Counted from the stretch's first letter, positions 10,150 to 19,864 are shown. The stretch is DNA of 64,000 nt from Ralstonia pickettii (GCF_001699815.1 NZ_MCGB01000025.1:186001-250000), one strand, 5' to 3'. Notes: a model not told the origin generated them from the sequence alone. Translations and numbers: made by a program.

Positions 10150-10543
10150 CATGGCGGAGCCGGTTCGTGTATGCGAAAGCGCTGCGCTGGAAGACGGCGG
10201 TCTGGGTGTCCGGTTTCAGGTGGACGTGCGCGGTCGGCTCGTCAGCGCGTTTGTCGTCCGTTACGCTGGCGGGGTGCATGGCTATTTGAACCAGTGCGCG
10301 CACGTGCCGATGGAAATGGACTGGCAGGAAGGCCAGTTTTTCGAAAGCTCCGGTCTGTATCTGATGTGCGCGACGCATGGTGCCATTTACGAGCCGGATA
10401 CTGGCCGGTGCGTCGGCGGGCCGTGCCGGGGTTCGCATTTGTCCAAGCTTGAGGTTGCCGAGCGCGACGGCGCAGTCTGGTGGCAGCCGGATACGCTATT
10501 CCGGGCGCCCGTGTCCGCGCCCGAACCAACTCCTTCTGCCTAG
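10142..10543 (+). CDS. Rieske-type [2Fe-2S] protein
   Basis: A 133-residue soluble protein made almost entirely of a single Rieske domain. Cluster ligands are visible as C52-A-H54 and C76-A-T-H79, with GGPCRG following, as in Rieske ferredoxins of oxygenases rather than the bc1 complex. There is no membrane anchor or signal peptide. It probably serves as an electron carrier in the cytoplasm; the partner is not in the window. It overlaps the HAD hydrolase gene by 8 bases and lies 38 bases before sppA, an arrangement suggesting one transcript from rluC onward. Confidence 0.88.
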   Translation: MPDMAEPVRVCESAALEDGGLGVRFQVDVRGRLVSAFVVRYAGGVHGYLNQCAHVPMEMDWQEGQFFESSGLYLMCATHGAIYEPDTGRCVGGPCRGSHLSKLEVAERDGAVWWQPDTLFRAPVSAPEPTPSA

Positions 10544-10581
10544 TAGCGCAGTTTTTCTTCTCGATCGTTTTCTCCTTGTCT

Positions 10582-11676
10582 ATGACTGACTCGATTCCGC
10601 CGAAAGGGCCCGACGACGCCCCCAACGAGGGTGCAGGCAAACCAGAAGCGCTGGAAGTCACACAGCATGCGGATCATCCGCTTGAAGCTGAATTGCGTAA
10701 CCCGCCCGCATCGGCATCGGCAGCTTCTGCGCCGGCCGGCGGCTGGGAGCGTGAGGTACTCGAAAAAGTACTGATGGCAACGGTCCGTGAGCAGCGCGCC
10801 GCGCGCCGCTGGCGCATCTTTTTCCGCTTCGTGGCTCTGGGCCTGATCGGAGTGCTTATTTATGCGTTCGCCAGCTTGGAGGGCGAAACCGTCAGCACGG
10901 GCCGCCACACAGCGATTGTCACGCTGGAGGGCGAAATTGCGGCGAACACAAACGCCAGCGCCGAAAACATCAACGCATCCTTGCAGGCCGCGTTTGCAGA
11001 TGACAACACCGTCGGTGTGATCCTGAAGATCAATTCGCCGGGCGGCTCGCCGGTGCAGGCGGGCATGATCAACGATGAAATCCGCCGTCTTCGCGCCAAA
11101 TACAAGAAGATTCCGCTGTACGTCGTCGTGGAAGAAATGTGCGCGTCAGGCGGTTACTACGTGGCTGCCGCTGCTGACAGGATTTACGTCGACAAGGCCA
11201 GCATCGTCGGTTCCATCGGCGTGCTGATGGACGGCTTCGGCTTTACTGGTCTGATGGACAAAGTGGGCGTGGAGCGCCGCCTGCTCACCGCCGGTTCGAA
11301 CAAGGGAATGCTCGATCCGTTCTCACCCGTGTCGCCCCAGCAGAAACAGTATGCGCAGGAGATGCTGGACCAGGTGCATCAGCAGTTCATCGACGTGGTC
11401 AAGCAGGGCCGCGGCAACCGTCTGAAGGACGATCCCACGCTGTTCACTGGTTTGTTCTGGACGGGCGCCAAGGCGGTGGATCTGGGCCTGGCCGACGCGA
11501 TCGGCAGTTCGGACCTTGTCGCGCGCAGCGTCATCAAGGCGCCGGACGTGGTGGACTACACCGTCAAGGAAAACTTCGCCTCGCGCGTGGCACGCAAGCT
11601 CGGCACGGCGATGGGCGCGGGCGCAGTCAAGGCGCTGGCCACTACGGGCCAGCTCAAGCTGCTGATGAAGGAGTAG
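10582..11676 (+). CDS. sppA: Signal peptide peptidase SppA, short (36K) type, family S49
   Basis: An inner-membrane serine protease thought to degrade cleaved signal peptides. A polar N-terminal segment of about 75 residues precedes one transmembrane helix at about 78-97, followed by a single S49 domain. The Ser-Lys dyad can be placed at S189 (CASGGYY) and K241 (GSNKGMLDP), 52 residues apart as in the Bacillus enzyme. At 364 residues it is the one-domain form, not the duplicated 67-kDa E. coli type. I chose the ATG at 10582; the longer frame from 10480 runs back into the Rieske gene. Confidence 0.92.
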   Translation: MTDSIPPKGPDDAPNEGAGKPEALEVTQHADHPLEAELRNPPASASAASAPAGGWEREVLEKVLMATVREQRAARRWRIFFRFVALGLIGVLIYAFASLEGETVSTGRHTAIVTLEGEIAANTNASAENINASLQAAFADDNTVGVILKINSPGGSPVQAGMINDEIRRLRAKYKKIPLYVVVEEMCASGGYYVAAAADRIYVDKASIVGSIGVLMDGFGFTGLMDKVGVERRLLTAGSNKGMLDPFSPVSPQQKQYAQEMLDQVHQQFIDVVKQGRGNRLKDDPTLFTGLFWTGAKAVDLGLADAIGSSDLVARSVIKAPDVVDYTVKENFASRVARKLGTAMGAGAVKALATTGQLKLLMKE

Positions 11677-11692
11677 AAGGGGCGGAGGCGCG

Positions 11693-12424
11693 CTATCGCG
11701 CTAGCAGCGAGAAAATCGCCGGCCGCTTGTGCAGGTTCATGCGGTCGGCGCGCCAGTCGCTCACGGGCAACGTGACAACCTGCTCGCTGGGCAGTGTCAG
11801 GTCCACTGCAATCGACAGCAGCGTACTCGGCGCGCAGCCGGCCTGAATGGCTTCGAGCAACGCGCCATTGCGGTAGGGCGTTTCAATGAATACCTGCGTT
11901 TGGGCGACTGAGCGTGAAAGCTGTTCCAGTGTGCGCAGCTTTGTCTTGCGCTCGGCCGCATCGACCGGCAGATAGCCGTTGAATGCAAAGCTCTGGCCGT
12001 TCAAGCCGGATGCCATCACCGCCAGCAGAATCGAACTCGGTCCCACCAGCGGCTTTACGCGCACGCCACGTCGGTGCGCGAGACGCACGAGATTTGCGCC
12101 CGGATCGGCCACCGCCGGCACCCCGGCTTCCGACATCAGTCCCGCGTCCTGGCCGGCAAGCACTGGCGCCAGCAGCGCTTCCAGTTCCGATTCCGGCGTT
12201 TTGACGTTCAGCTCGCGGATGGTGATTTCCTGCAGTGGATGCGCCAGCGGCGTGGTCTCGGCCAGCTTTTTCAGCAACGCGCGTGCGGTCTTGGCGTGCT
12301 CGGCGACAAAGTAATCGAGTCGCGCAGTGATCTGCTGCACGCCGGCAGGAATTACGTCAGGCAGCGGGTCGGCCGCATCGCGCGAGCCCAGCGTATTCGG
12401 AATGAGATAAAGCGTACCGGCCAT
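11693..12424 (-). CDS. SAM-dependent methyltransferase, tetrapyrrole methylase fold (RsmI-like)
   Basis: A 243-residue protein of the tetrapyrrole (corrin/porphyrin) methylase superfamily, to which the 16S rRNA methyltransferase RsmI belongs. Supporting segments are GTLYLIPNTLG at the start, GLMSEAGVPAVADPG in the SAM site, GPSSILLAVMASGL and FIETPYRNGALLEAI. The N-terminal region lacks the usual RsmI wording, and RsmI is normally next to yraN, so I read this as a paralogue of uncertain substrate. It lies 3 bases downstream of maf on the same strand, suggesting coexpression. Confidence 0.85.
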   Translation of the reverse strand: MAGTLYLIPNTLGSRDAADPLPDVIPAGVQQITARLDYFVAEHAKTARALLKKLAETTPLAHPLQEITIRELNVKTPESELEALLAPVLAGQDAGLMSEAGVPAVADPGANLVRLAHRRGVRVKPLVGPSSILLAVMASGLNGQSFAFNGYLPVDAAERKTKLRTLEQLSRSVAQTQVFIETPYRNGALLEAIQAGCAPSTLLSIAVDLTLPSEQVVTLPVSDWRADRMNLHKRPAIFSLLAR

Positions 12425-12427
12425 GGT

Positions 12428-13024
12428 TCAGGCGAAGAGGGGGTAGTGAACGTTGCGCAGCATGCTGGTCAGCGCGATCAGCGGCAGACCCACCAGCGCG
12501 GTCGGGTCCGACGACTCCACGCGTTCGAGCAGGGCGATGCCCAGGCCTTCCGATTTGGCGCTCCCGGCAACGTCGTACGGGTGTTCCAGATGCAGATAGG
12601 CGTCCAATTCTTCATCGGAAAGGTCGCGGAAGGTGGCCAGCGTGCGGATGTCCTCGCTCTGGTGTCGCCCTGTCCGGCCGTCGTACAGGCACAGCGCGGA
12701 GTGAAATGTGACGGTGCGTCCACGCATCCAGTGCAGTTGCGCCAGTGCGCGGGGGTGGTCGCCCGGTTTGCCGACCTGCTTGCCGTCCAGTGTGGCGACC
12801 TGATCGGAGCCGATCACCAGCGCGCCGGGATGGCCTGCTGCGACCTTCTCTGCCTTCTGCCGAGCCAGGCGCAGAGCGGTCTGGTCGGGCGACTCGTCCG
12901 GGGCGGGGGTCTCGTCAATGTCCGGTACCACGATCTCAAACGGCAGGCGCAGGCGTTCCAGCAATTCCCGCCGATATGGCGAGCTGGAGGCAAGAATCAG
13001 TGGCGGACGCGATGCAGAAGTCAT
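12428..13024 (-). CDS. maf: Maf-family nucleoside triphosphate pyrophosphatase (YceF type)
   Basis: Maf proteins hydrolyse non-canonical or modified nucleoside triphosphates; the YceF subgroup prefers 7-methyl-GTP. Family motifs are LILASSSPYRRELL at the start, the IGSDQVATLDG catalytic segment, GVGLP-like GLPLIAL and the acidic DPTALVG. The ATG at 13024 starts the protein right at the beta strand (MTSASRPPL), giving 198 residues, the usual length; a start 16 codons upstream is less likely. It is divergent from yceD, and in many proteobacteria yceF, yceD, rpmF and plsX are adjacent, which supports the YceF assignment. Confidence 0.9.
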   Translation of the reverse strand: MTSASRPPLILASSSPYRRELLERLRLPFEIVVPDIDETPAPDESPDQTALRLARQKAEKVAAGHPGALVIGSDQVATLDGKQVGKPGDHPRALAQLHWMRGRTVTFHSALCLYDGRTGRHQSEDIRTLATFRDLSDEELDAYLHLEHPYDVAGSAKSEGLGIALLERVESSDPTALVGLPLIALTSMLRNVHYPLFA

Positions 13025-13062
13025 AAGTGCTTGAAGATGCAGTGGATTTTGAGCAAAACCTT

Positions 13063-13092
13063 TTGACGCCACAGGTTTCTGCCCGCTATAAT
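13063..13092 (+). promoter_or_regulatory. Sigma-70 promoter for yceD-rpmF
   Basis: TTGACG at 13063-13068 and a perfect TATAAT at 13087-13092 are separated by 18 bases. The predicted transcript starts near 13099 and leaves a leader of about 120 bases before yceD. It is among the best promoter matches in the window. Confidence 0.75.
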
Positions 13093-13217
13093 CCCGCGTT
13101 TCGCGGTTTGGCCGCGCAGTGTCGCAAACCGTGCGCCCAGGCGCAAGGTGTCAGGCGCTGCAAGGCGGGTCCATCCGGTTCGCGCATCAACAGCAACGCG
13201 TTTAGTGGGTTCGATTC

Positions 13218-13754
13218 GTGGATTTTCGTGCATTCGATCTTTTCGCGTTCATTCGCGCGGGTGAGCCGGCAAGCGGCACGGTCTATCTGACCGATACGCC
13301 TCGTCTGCTGTCCGAGCAAGCCGTCGACGCCCCGGCTGACGCCAACACGCAATTTCGTTGGCAGCTGCAGGGTGTGGCGCGCGAGGAGGCCACCGCCGGC
13401 CAGTTGCCGCGTCAGCGGCTCTTCGTGGATCTGGAAGTGGATGGCGCCATCTGGCTGCAATGTCAGCGGTGCCTCAAAGCTTACGAGCAGCCTCTGCCGG
13501 TGCGCGCGCGTCTGGAAGTCGTGCGCTCGGAAGCCGATGCCGATGCCGCCCCGCTGGATGACGATGAGGCTGATGTCATCGTTGGCTCGCGCAGCTTCGA
13601 TCTGATCACGCAGATCGAAGATGAGCTGTTGCTGGCGTTGCCGGTGTCGCCGCGTCATGCAGTCTGCCCGGATGAGATGTTGCCGGAAGAGACTGAAGCT
13701 GAAAAGAAGCCGTCGCCGTTCGCGGTGCTGGCCAACCTTAAGACCAAACATTAG
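13218..13754 (+). CDS. yceD: YceD family protein (DUF177), 23S rRNA accumulation protein
   Basis: A 178-residue cytoplasmic protein of the YceD/DUF177 family, needed for normal 23S rRNA accumulation in E. coli and plants. The conserved CxxC (CQRCLKAYEQPL) in the centre and a later Cys (HAVCPDEMLPEE) are present, as is the acidic C-terminal part (DDDEADVIVGSR). The family nearly always precedes rpmF, as here (115 bases). The start is the ATG at 13218; the frame downstream matches family length. The molecular role is not fully known. Confidence 0.9.
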   Translation: MDFRAFDLFAFIRAGEPASGTVYLTDTPRLLSEQAVDAPADANTQFRWQLQGVAREEATAGQLPRQRLFVDLEVDGAIWLQCQRCLKAYEQPLPVRARLEVVRSEADADAAPLDDDEADVIVGSRSFDLITQIEDELLLALPVSPRHAVCPDEMLPEETEAEKKPSPFAVLANLKTKH

Positions 13755-13869
13755 GCGTGCGCGGATATTGTGCGCGCTGATGGCAGTACGTTTCACACGC
13801 CTACCGGAATGGCTACGCTCCGGCTCCGTGTGATGTGATAAAATCGATCAAATTGCTTAGGAGTCAGTC

Positions 13870-14049
13870 ATGGCTGTTCAACAAAACAAGAAGTCGCCGT
13901 CCAAGCGCGGCATGCATCGTTCGCACGATTTCCTGACGACGGCCCCGATCGCTGTCGAGCCGACCACCGGCGAAGTGCACCTGCGTCACCACGTGAGCCC
14001 GAACGGCTACTATCGTGGCCGCAAGGTTGTGAAGACCAAGAACGACTGA
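13870..14049 (+). CDS. rpmF: 50S ribosomal protein L32
   Basis: A 59-residue basic ribosomal protein beginning [20 protein letters not shown], followed by [16 protein letters not shown] and the basic tail [10 protein letters not shown]. This is a full-length, typical L32 of the zinc-free type, with no CxxC pairs. AGGAGT lies 7 bases before the ATG, an excellent ribosome-binding site. It sits between yceD and plsX as in most proteobacteria, with a strong terminator directly behind it. Confidence 0.97.
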   Translation: MAVQQNKKSPSKRGMHRSHDFLTTAPIAVEPTTGEVHLRHHVSPNGYYRGRKVVKTKND

Positions 14050-14115
14050 TGCGTTTTGCCAGTTTTCTGGCAAGCGTGTTGGGTTGGTCTGAACGCACAG
14101 GTTCATGATGCAATC

Positions 14116-14147
14116 GAAAAAGCGGCAAGCCAATTTGCCGCTTTTTT
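14116..14147 (+). terminator. Rho-independent terminator after rpmF
   Basis: The stem AAGCGGCAA with TTGCCGCTT, closed by a short loop, is followed by TTTTTT. It separates rpmF from plsX, so plsX and the fab genes need their own promoter or readthrough. Confidence 0.85.
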
Positions 14148-14239
14148 GTTGAGTGAAATTCGGCTATGCGTGTACGGGTTTGTGTACCATACGCGCGCCA
14201 ACGGCCGGAGCCGCACGTGAAACCGCAACTCAGACTCGC

Positions 14240-15301
14240 ATGACCATCAAGCTTGCCATCGACTGCATGGGTGGCGATCACGGCGTTGGCGTGACAATCC
14301 CTGCAGCGATCCATTTTCTCGCCGTACACGAAGACGTCGAAATGCTGCTCGTCGGGCAGCCCGATGCCATCGCGGCGCAGCTCAAGCGACTTCACGCCAC
14401 CGCGAACCCGCGCGTCCACGTCGTCCCCGCCTCCGAGGTGGTGTCGATGGACGATCCGGTCGAGGTCGCGCTGCGTAAGAAGAAAGATTCTTCAATGCGC
14501 GTGGCCATCAATCAACTCAAGGAAGGCGCCGCTCAGGCGTGCGTTTCCGCCGGCAACACCGGCGCGTTGATGGCCGTGTCGCGTTACGTTCTCAAGACGC
14601 TGGACGGCATTGACCGCCCGGCAATTGCCACCGCCATCCCGAACGAGAAAGGTGCCGGCACGACCGTGCTGGATCTTGGTGCCAACGCCGACTGCGAGCC
14701 CGAGCACCTGCTGCAGTTTGCGCAGATGGCCTCGGCGATGGTGTCGGTGGTCGAGCAGAAGCCGCGTCCAACGGTCGGTCTGCTCAACATTGGCGAAGAA
14801 GTCATCAAGGGCAACGAGGTCGTTAAGCAGGCCGGTGAGCTGCTGCGCGCCTCCGATCTCAACTTCTTCGGCAACGTTGAAGGCAACGACATCTTCAAGG
14901 GCACGACCGACATCGTTGTCTGCGACGGCTTTGTCGGCAACGTGGCGCTCAAGAGCACCGAAGGACTGGCCAAGATGATCGGTGAGATGCTGCGCCAGGA
15001 ATTCAGCCGCTCGTGGTTCACCAAGTTGCTCGCTGTCGTGGCGCTGCCGGTGCTGACGCGTTTCAAACGGCGCGTTGATCATCGGCGCTACAATGGCGCC
15101 GCGCTGCTCGGTCTGCGTGGGCTGGTCATCAAGAGTCACGGCTCGGCCGACGCCTACGCGTTCGAATGGGCCATCAAGCGTGCCTACGACGCCGCGGCCA
15201 ACGGCGTGATCGCCCGCATTGCGCAGGCGTTCGAATCGCACCATGACGCAGCGGGCGCTGCGCCGGTCTCCACTTCCGCTCCGGCCGCCGACGCTGCTTG
15301 A
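14240..15301 (+). CDS. plsX: Phosphate acyltransferase PlsX
   Basis: PlsX makes acyl-phosphate from acyl-ACP and phosphate, feeding PlsY for phospholipid synthesis. The 353-residue protein has the start IDCMGGDHG, the [11 protein letters not shown] motif, [10 protein letters not shown] and [14 protein letters not shown], all hallmarks of the family. The ATG at 14240 directly precedes the conserved [13 protein letters not shown]; a start 29 codons upstream is unsupported. The extra alanine-rich C-terminal tail (about 25 residues) is common in Burkholderiaceae. fabH starts 37 bases downstream. Confidence 0.96.
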   Translation: MTIKLAIDCMGGDHGVGVTIPAAIHFLAVHEDVEMLLVGQPDAIAAQLKRLHATANPRVHVVPASEVVSMDDPVEVALRKKKDSSMRVAINQLKEGAAQACVSAGNTGALMAVSRYVLKTLDGIDRPAIATAIPNEKGAGTTVLDLGANADCEPEHLLQFAQMASAMVSVVEQKPRPTVGLLNIGEEVIKGNEVVKQAGELLRASDLNFFGNVEGNDIFKGTTDIVVCDGFVGNVALKSTEGLAKMIGEMLRQEFSRSWFTKLLAVVALPVLTRFKRRVDHRRYNGAALLGLRGLVIKSHGSADAYAFEWAIKRAYDAAANGVIARIAQAFESHHDAAGAAPVSTSAPAADAA

Positions 15302-15338
15302 ACGCGTCGCCTCCGAGTCAGATTTCACCCCACCGCAC

Positions 15339-16319
15339 ATGACACGTTTCGCAAGGATCATCGGTACGGGCAGCTACCTGCCGCCCAAGCGGGTCACCAA
15401 TGACGAACTGGCGGCCCAGTTGGCCGAGAAGGGTATCGAGACGAGCGACGAATGGATCGTCTCGCGCAGCGGCATTCGGGCGCGTCATTTCGCCGAGCCG
15501 GATGTCACGTGCAGCGACCTCGCCGTAAGGGCGGCCGAGCGCGCGATCGAAGCCGCCGGCATCGATCGCTCCGAACTCGACCTGATCCTGGTGGCGACGT
15601 CCACGCCGGATTTCGTGTTCCCGAGCACGGCGTGCCTGGTGCAGCAAAAGCTCGGCATCACCAACGGGTGCGCCGCGTTCGACGTGCAGGCCGTGTGTTC
15701 CGGCTTCGTCTACGCGCTGGCAACCGCCGACAAATTTATCCGCTCGGGTGCCTATCGCAACGTGCTGGTGATTGGCTCCGAGGTCTTCTCGCGCATCATC
15801 GATTTCAGCGATCGCACCACTTGTGTCCTGTTTGGCGATGGCGCTGGCGCCGTGGTGCTGCAGGCTTCTGACGAGCCGGGCATCCTGTCGACTGCGCTCC
15901 ATGCTGACGGCAGCCACGCCAACATCCTGTGCGTGCCGGGCAACGTGGCCGCGGGTGCAATCCAGGGCAGCGCCTTCCTGTACATGGATGGTCAGGCTGT
16001 CTTCAAGCTGGCCGTCACGGTGCTCGACAAGGTTGCCCGTGAAGCACTGGCAGCGGCGGAACTCGATGCCTCGCAAGTCGACTGGTTGATCCCGCACCAG
16101 GCGAACATCCGCATCATGCAGGGCACGACCAAGAAGCTGGGCCTCTCGAACGAGCGCCTGATCGTGACCGTCGATGAGCATGGCAACACGTCGGCTGCCT
16201 CGATTCCCCTGGCGCTCGATGTTGCTGTGCGCGACGGTCGCATCCAGCGCGGCCAGCATGTGATGCTCGAGGGCGTGGGCGGCGGCTTCACATGGGGCGC
16301 CGCGCTGCTGCGCTTCTGA
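15339..16319 (+). CDS. fabH: 3-oxoacyl-ACP synthase III FabH
   Basis: FabH condenses acetyl-CoA with malonyl-ACP to start fatty acid synthesis. The 326-residue protein carries the Cys-His-Asn triad: C120 in AVCSGF, His in IPHQAN and Asn in EHGNTSAAS. The N-terminus ([16 protein letters not shown]) fixes the ATG at 15339. The C-terminal [15 protein letters not shown] is typical. It lies between plsX and fabD in the standard fab order and is probably cotranscribed with both. Confidence 0.97.
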   Translation: MTRFARIIGTGSYLPPKRVTNDELAAQLAEKGIETSDEWIVSRSGIRARHFAEPDVTCSDLAVRAAERAIEAAGIDRSELDLILVATSTPDFVFPSTACLVQQKLGITNGCAAFDVQAVCSGFVYALATADKFIRSGAYRNVLVIGSEVFSRIIDFSDRTTCVLFGDGAGAVVLQASDEPGILSTALHADGSHANILCVPGNVAAGAIQGSAFLYMDGQAVFKLAVTVLDKVAREALAAAELDASQVDWLIPHQANIRIMQGTTKKLGLSNERLIVTVDEHGNTSAASIPLALDVAVRDGRIQRGQHVMLEGVGGGFTWGAALLRF

Positions 16320-16351
16320 TTGACGAATTTCCAGAACGAACAATACGAGCC

Positions 16352-17281
16352 ATGACATTCGCTTTCGTCTTCCCCGGCCAGGGTTCGCAATCGGTCGGCA
16401 TGCTCAATGCGTTTGCCGATCATCCGGCCGTGGCCGCTACGCTGGTCGAGGCGTCCGACGCGCTGGGCCAGGACATCGGCAAGCTGATTGCCGAAGGCCC
16501 GGCTGAAGAGCTGAACCTGACGACCAATACGCAACCCGTCATGCTGACGGCGGCAGTTGCCGTCTATCGTGCATGGCAAGCTGCCGGCGGCCCGACGCCG
16601 ACCGTCGTGGCTGGGCATAGCCTTGGCGAGTATTCGGCGCTTGTCGCCGCGGGCGCCATCGCGTTCCAAGACGCTGTACCGTTGGTGCGTTTCCGCGCCA
16701 AGGCGATGCAGGAAGCTGTGCCGGTGGGCGAGGGCGGTATGGCTGCGATCCTCGGCCTGTCGGACGATGACGTGCGCGCCGCATGCGCGGAAGCTTCGGT
16801 CGCAGGCGTCGTCGAAGCCGTGAACTTCAACGCGCCGGCCCAGGTGGTGATCGCCGGTGCCAAGGCGGCCGTCGAGAAGGCTTGCGAAATCGCCAAGGCC
16901 AAGGGTGCCAAGCGCGCGCTGCCGCTGCCGGTGTCGGCGCCGTTTCACTCGTCGCTGCTCAAGCCGGCGTCGGATCGTCTGCGGGAGTATCTCGCCAACG
17001 TGGCCGTCACCACCCCGGTGATCCCCGTCATCAATAACGTGGACGTTGCTGTCGTGAGCGACCCGGCGGCCATCAAGGATGCGCTGGTGCGCCAGGCAGC
17101 ATCGCCGGTGCGCTGGGTTGAGACCATCCAGAAGATGAAGGGTGACGGCATTACCCGCGTGGTCGAATGCGGCCCGGGCAAGGTGCTGGCCGGTCTGGTC
17201 AAGCGTATCGATGGGGAGATCGTCGGTGACGCGATCTTCGATCCGGCGTCGCTGGAAGCCGTGCTGGGTCAACTCAAATAA
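16352..17281 (+). CDS. fabD: Malonyl-CoA:ACP transacylase FabD
   Basis: FabD loads malonyl groups from malonyl-CoA onto acyl carrier protein. The 309-residue protein starts MTFAFVFPGQGSQ and has the nucleophile elbow GHSLGEYSALV with S90; the catalytic His lies in PVSAPFHSSLL. The ATG at 16352 matches the family start. It follows fabH by 32 bases and precedes fabG by 14 bases. Confidence 0.97.
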   Translation: MTFAFVFPGQGSQSVGMLNAFADHPAVAATLVEASDALGQDIGKLIAEGPAEELNLTTNTQPVMLTAAVAVYRAWQAAGGPTPTVVAGHSLGEYSALVAAGAIAFQDAVPLVRFRAKAMQEAVPVGEGGMAAILGLSDDDVRAACAEASVAGVVEAVNFNAPAQVVIAGAKAAVEKACEIAKAKGAKRALPLPVSAPFHSSLLKPASDRLREYLANVAVTTPVIPVINNVDVAVVSDPAAIKDALVRQAASPVRWVETIQKMKGDGITRVVECGPGKVLAGLVKRIDGEIVGDAIFDPASLEAVLGQLK

Positions 17282-17295
17282 TCAACGGGATTCGT

Positions 17296-18045
17296 ATGAC
17301 CCAAGCATTGAACAATCAGGTTGCGCTCGTTACCGGTGCCTCGCGCGGCATCGGCCGTGCCATCGCGCTGGAACTGGCACGCCAGGGTGCGACGGTGGTC
17401 GGTACGGCCACGTCGGAAGCCGGAGCACAAGCCATCACGGCTTACTTTGCCGAAGCCGGCGTAAAGGGTGCAGGCGTGGTGCTCAACGTGAATGACGCCG
17501 CGCGCTGCGAGGCCGTCATCGACGAAACCATCAAGACGTACGGTGGCCTGAACATCCTCGTCAACAATGCCGGCATCACTCAGGACAACCTGGCGATGCG
17601 CATGAAGGACGACGAATGGGTGTCGGTCATCGATACGAACCTCTCTGCTGTGTTCCGCCTGTCGCGTGCCGTACTGCGCCCGATGATGAAGGCCCGCGGC
17701 GGTCGAATCATCAACATCACTTCGGTGGTGGGCTCCGCCGGCAACCCGGGTCAGGCGAACTACGCCGCGGCCAAGGCTGGTGTGGAAGGTATGGCCCGCG
17801 CGCTGGCACGAGAGATCGGTAGCCGTAACATCACGGTCAACTGCATCGCCCCGGGCTTTATCGATACCGACATGACCAAGGTCCTGTCGGAAGAGCAACA
17901 TACTGCGCTGAAGGCGCAGATTCCGCTGGGCCGCCTGGGCGCGCCCGAGGATATCGCCAACGCAGTTGCCTTCCTGGCGTCACCGGCGGCGGGCTACATT
18001 ACAGGCTCGACGCTGCACGTCAACGGCGGCATGTACATGGGATAA
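17296..18045 (+). CDS. fabG: 3-oxoacyl-ACP reductase FabG
   Basis: FabG performs the NADPH-dependent first reduction of the elongation cycle. The 249-residue short-chain dehydrogenase has the TGASRGIGRAIA cofactor loop, NNAG, the catalytic Ser in NITSVVG and the YxxxK pair in YAAAKAG. The C-terminus (ITGSTLHVNGGMYM) is typical. It lies in the fabH-fabD-fabG-acpP-fabF order, with a 186-base gap before acpP that holds a probable promoter. Confidence 0.97.
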   Translation: MTQALNNQVALVTGASRGIGRAIALELARQGATVVGTATSEAGAQAITAYFAEAGVKGAGVVLNVNDAARCEAVIDETIKTYGGLNILVNNAGITQDNLAMRMKDDEWVSVIDTNLSAVFRLSRAVLRPMMKARGGRIINITSVVGSAGNPGQANYAAAKAGVEGMARALAREIGSRNITVNCIAPGFIDTDMTKVLSEEQHTALKAQIPLGRLGAPEDIANAVAFLASPAAGYITGSTLHVNGGMYMG

Positions 18046-18187
18046 GGAAGCCGTCCCGGCGGCGGGTGTGCGGGGCTTTGCGCATGCGCAGAATCCTGTG
18101 CGATCGCTGATTTAAATGGCTTTTAGCATCATGTTGGGCGCATTTTTTGCATGGATTCCGGAGCGGTTTTTCACCGCGCAAACCTGC

Positions 18188-18193
18188 TAGAAT
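18188..18193 (+). promoter_or_regulatory. Probable -10 element of an acpP promoter
   Basis: TAGAAT lies 39 bases before the acpP ATG. The T-rich sequence about 18-25 bases upstream (GGTTTTTCACC) is a poor -35. The 186-base gap between fabG and acpP and the need for very high acpP expression make a promoter here likely. Confidence 0.4.
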
Positions 18194-18231
18194 GCGCGCA
18201 CTTTTTGTCGAATACTTCCCTGGAGGGTTAA

Positions 18232-18471
18232 ATGGACAACATCGACGCACGCGTTAAGAAGATCGTTGCTGAGCAACTCGGCGTAGCCGAAGCAGACATC
18301 AAGAACGAATCGTCGTTCGTGAACGATCTGGGCGCGGATTCGCTCGATACGGTTGAGCTGGTGATGGCTCTGGAAGACGAGTTCGGTATGGAAATCCCGG
18401 ACGAAGAAGCCGAGAAGATCACCACGGTGCAGCAAGCCATCGATTACGCGACCGCCCACGTCAAGGCGTAA
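18232..18471 (+). CDS. acpP: Acyl carrier protein
   Basis: The 79-residue acidic carrier protein of fatty acid synthesis. The phosphopantetheine attachment site is S37 in [10 protein letters not shown]. It begins [17 protein letters not shown] and has GGAGGG 6 bases before the start, a very strong ribosome-binding site. The AcpS that modifies it is also in this window (31461-31904). A large hairpin separates it from fabF. Confidence 0.98.
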   Translation: MDNIDARVKKIVAEQLGVAEADIKNESSFVNDLGADSLDTVELVMALEDEFGMEIPDEEAEKITTVQQAIDYATAHVKA

Positions 18472-18497
18472 GCGTCAATCGATCTCTTGACATCGCG

Positions 18498-18551
18498 GGC
18501 CACAGAAGGGGCGGTTGTCCGGTTTGACCGGGTGGCGCGTTTTCTGTGGCC
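18498..18551 (+). promoter_or_regulatory. Long hairpin between acpP and fabF
   Basis: A 10-bp perfect outer stem (GGCCACAGAA at 18498-18507 with TTCTGTGGCC at 18542-18551) encloses an inner perfect hairpin CCGGT-TTG-ACCGG (18519-18531). It is followed by CTTTG, a weak T-run. It resembles a leaky terminator or an RNA-stabilising element that would let acpP be expressed far above fabF. Confidence 0.65.
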
Positions 18552-18584
18552 TTTGTCGCTGATACAGAGTTGCAGGAAAGCATA

Positions 18585-19817
18585 GTGAGCCGTCGTCGCG
18601 TAGTCGTAACCGGCCTGGGGCTGGTCTCTCCAGTAGGGAACTCGGTCGCCGAGGGGTGGGCCAATCTGGTCGCCGGCAAGTCCGGGATCGCTACCATCAC
18701 CAAATTCGATCCGTCGAACCTGGCCGTGCATTTCGCGGGCGAGGTGAAGGGTTTCAACGCAGAGGATTACATCCCTGCGAAGGAAGCCCGCAACATGGAT
18801 ACCTTCATCCACTATGGCATCGCTGCTGGCGTCCAAGCGTTGAAGGACAGCGGGCTGGAAGTGACCGAAGCCAATGCCGAGCGCATCGGTGTGCTGGTCG
18901 GCTCCGGTATCGGCGGTCTGCCGATGATCGAAGATACGCACCAGACCTACGTCGATCGTGGCCCGCGCCGGATTTCGCCGTTCTTTGTGCCGGGTTCGAT
19001 CATCAACATGATCTCCGGCCATCTGAGCATCATGTTCGGTTTGAAGGGGCCGAACCTGGCGGCCGTCACGGCTTGCACGACCGGTCTGCACAGCATTGGT
19101 CTGGCTGCGCGCCTGATCCAGGCCGGCGATGCTGACGCGATGGTTGCCGGCGGTGCCGAATCGACCGTGTCGCCGCTGGGCATCGGCGGCTTTGCCGCAG
19201 CCCGCGCGCTGTCCACGCGCAATGAGGATCCGGCCACTGCGTCGCGCCCCTGGGACAAAGACCGCGACGGCTTTGTGCTGGGCGAAGGTGCTGGCGTGAT
19301 GGTGCTGGAAGAGTACGAGTCGGCCAAGGCGCGCGGTGCCACGATCTACGCGGAAATCGCTGGCTTCGGCATGAGCGGCGACGCCTTCCACATGACAGCG
19401 CCGAACATGGACGGCCCGCGTCGTTGCATGCTGAACGCACTGCGCGACGCAGGCATGAATGCGGATCAAGTCCATTATCTGAACGCGCACGGTACGTCTA
19501 CGCCGCTGGGCGACAAGAACGAATCCGAAGCCATCAAGGCGGCTTTCGGCGATCATGCCAGCAAGGTTGTCGTGAATTCCACCAAGTCCATGACCGGACA
19601 CTTGCTGGGCGGCGCGGGCGGGCTGGAATCGGTGTTCACGGTGCTGGCGCTGCACCATCAGGTATCGCCGCCGACCATCAACATCTTCAACCAGGATCCC
19701 GAGTGCGATCTCGATTACTGCGCCAACACCGCGCGTGACATGAAGATCGACGTGGCCGTGAAAAACAACTTCGGCTTCGGTGGGACGAACGGTACGCTGG
19801 TGTTCAAGCGCCCGTAA
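18585..19817 (+). CDS. fabF: 3-oxoacyl-ACP synthase II FabF
   Basis: FabF elongates acyl-ACP in the fatty acid cycle. The start is a GTG at 18585 ([12 protein letters not shown]), supported by AGGAAA 8 bases upstream and by family alignment; an in-frame GTG at 18546 lies within the upstream hairpin. The 410-residue protein has the Cys-His-His triad: C164 in [10 protein letters not shown], His in LNAHGTSTP and His in [12 protein letters not shown]. It is the last gene of the fab block. Confidence 0.97.
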   Translation: MSRRRVVVTGLGLVSPVGNSVAEGWANLVAGKSGIATITKFDPSNLAVHFAGEVKGFNAEDYIPAKEARNMDTFIHYGIAAGVQALKDSGLEVTEANAERIGVLVGSGIGGLPMIEDTHQTYVDRGPRRISPFFVPGSIINMISGHLSIMFGLKGPNLAAVTACTTGLHSIGLAARLIQAGDADAMVAGGAESTVSPLGIGGFAAARALSTRNEDPATASRPWDKDRDGFVLGEGAGVMVLEEYESAKARGATIYAEIAGFGMSGDAFHMTAPNMDGPRRCMLNALRDAGMNADQVHYLNAHGTSTPLGDKNESEAIKAAFGDHASKVVVNSTKSMTGHLLGGAGGLESVFTVLALHHQVSPPTINIFNQDPECDLDYCANTARDMKIDVAVKNNFGFGGTNGTLVFKRP

Positions 19818-19864
19818 GGCGGAGCGGCTCGTAGCCTCACGGCGCGAGCGGCTTCGTTGTTGCC

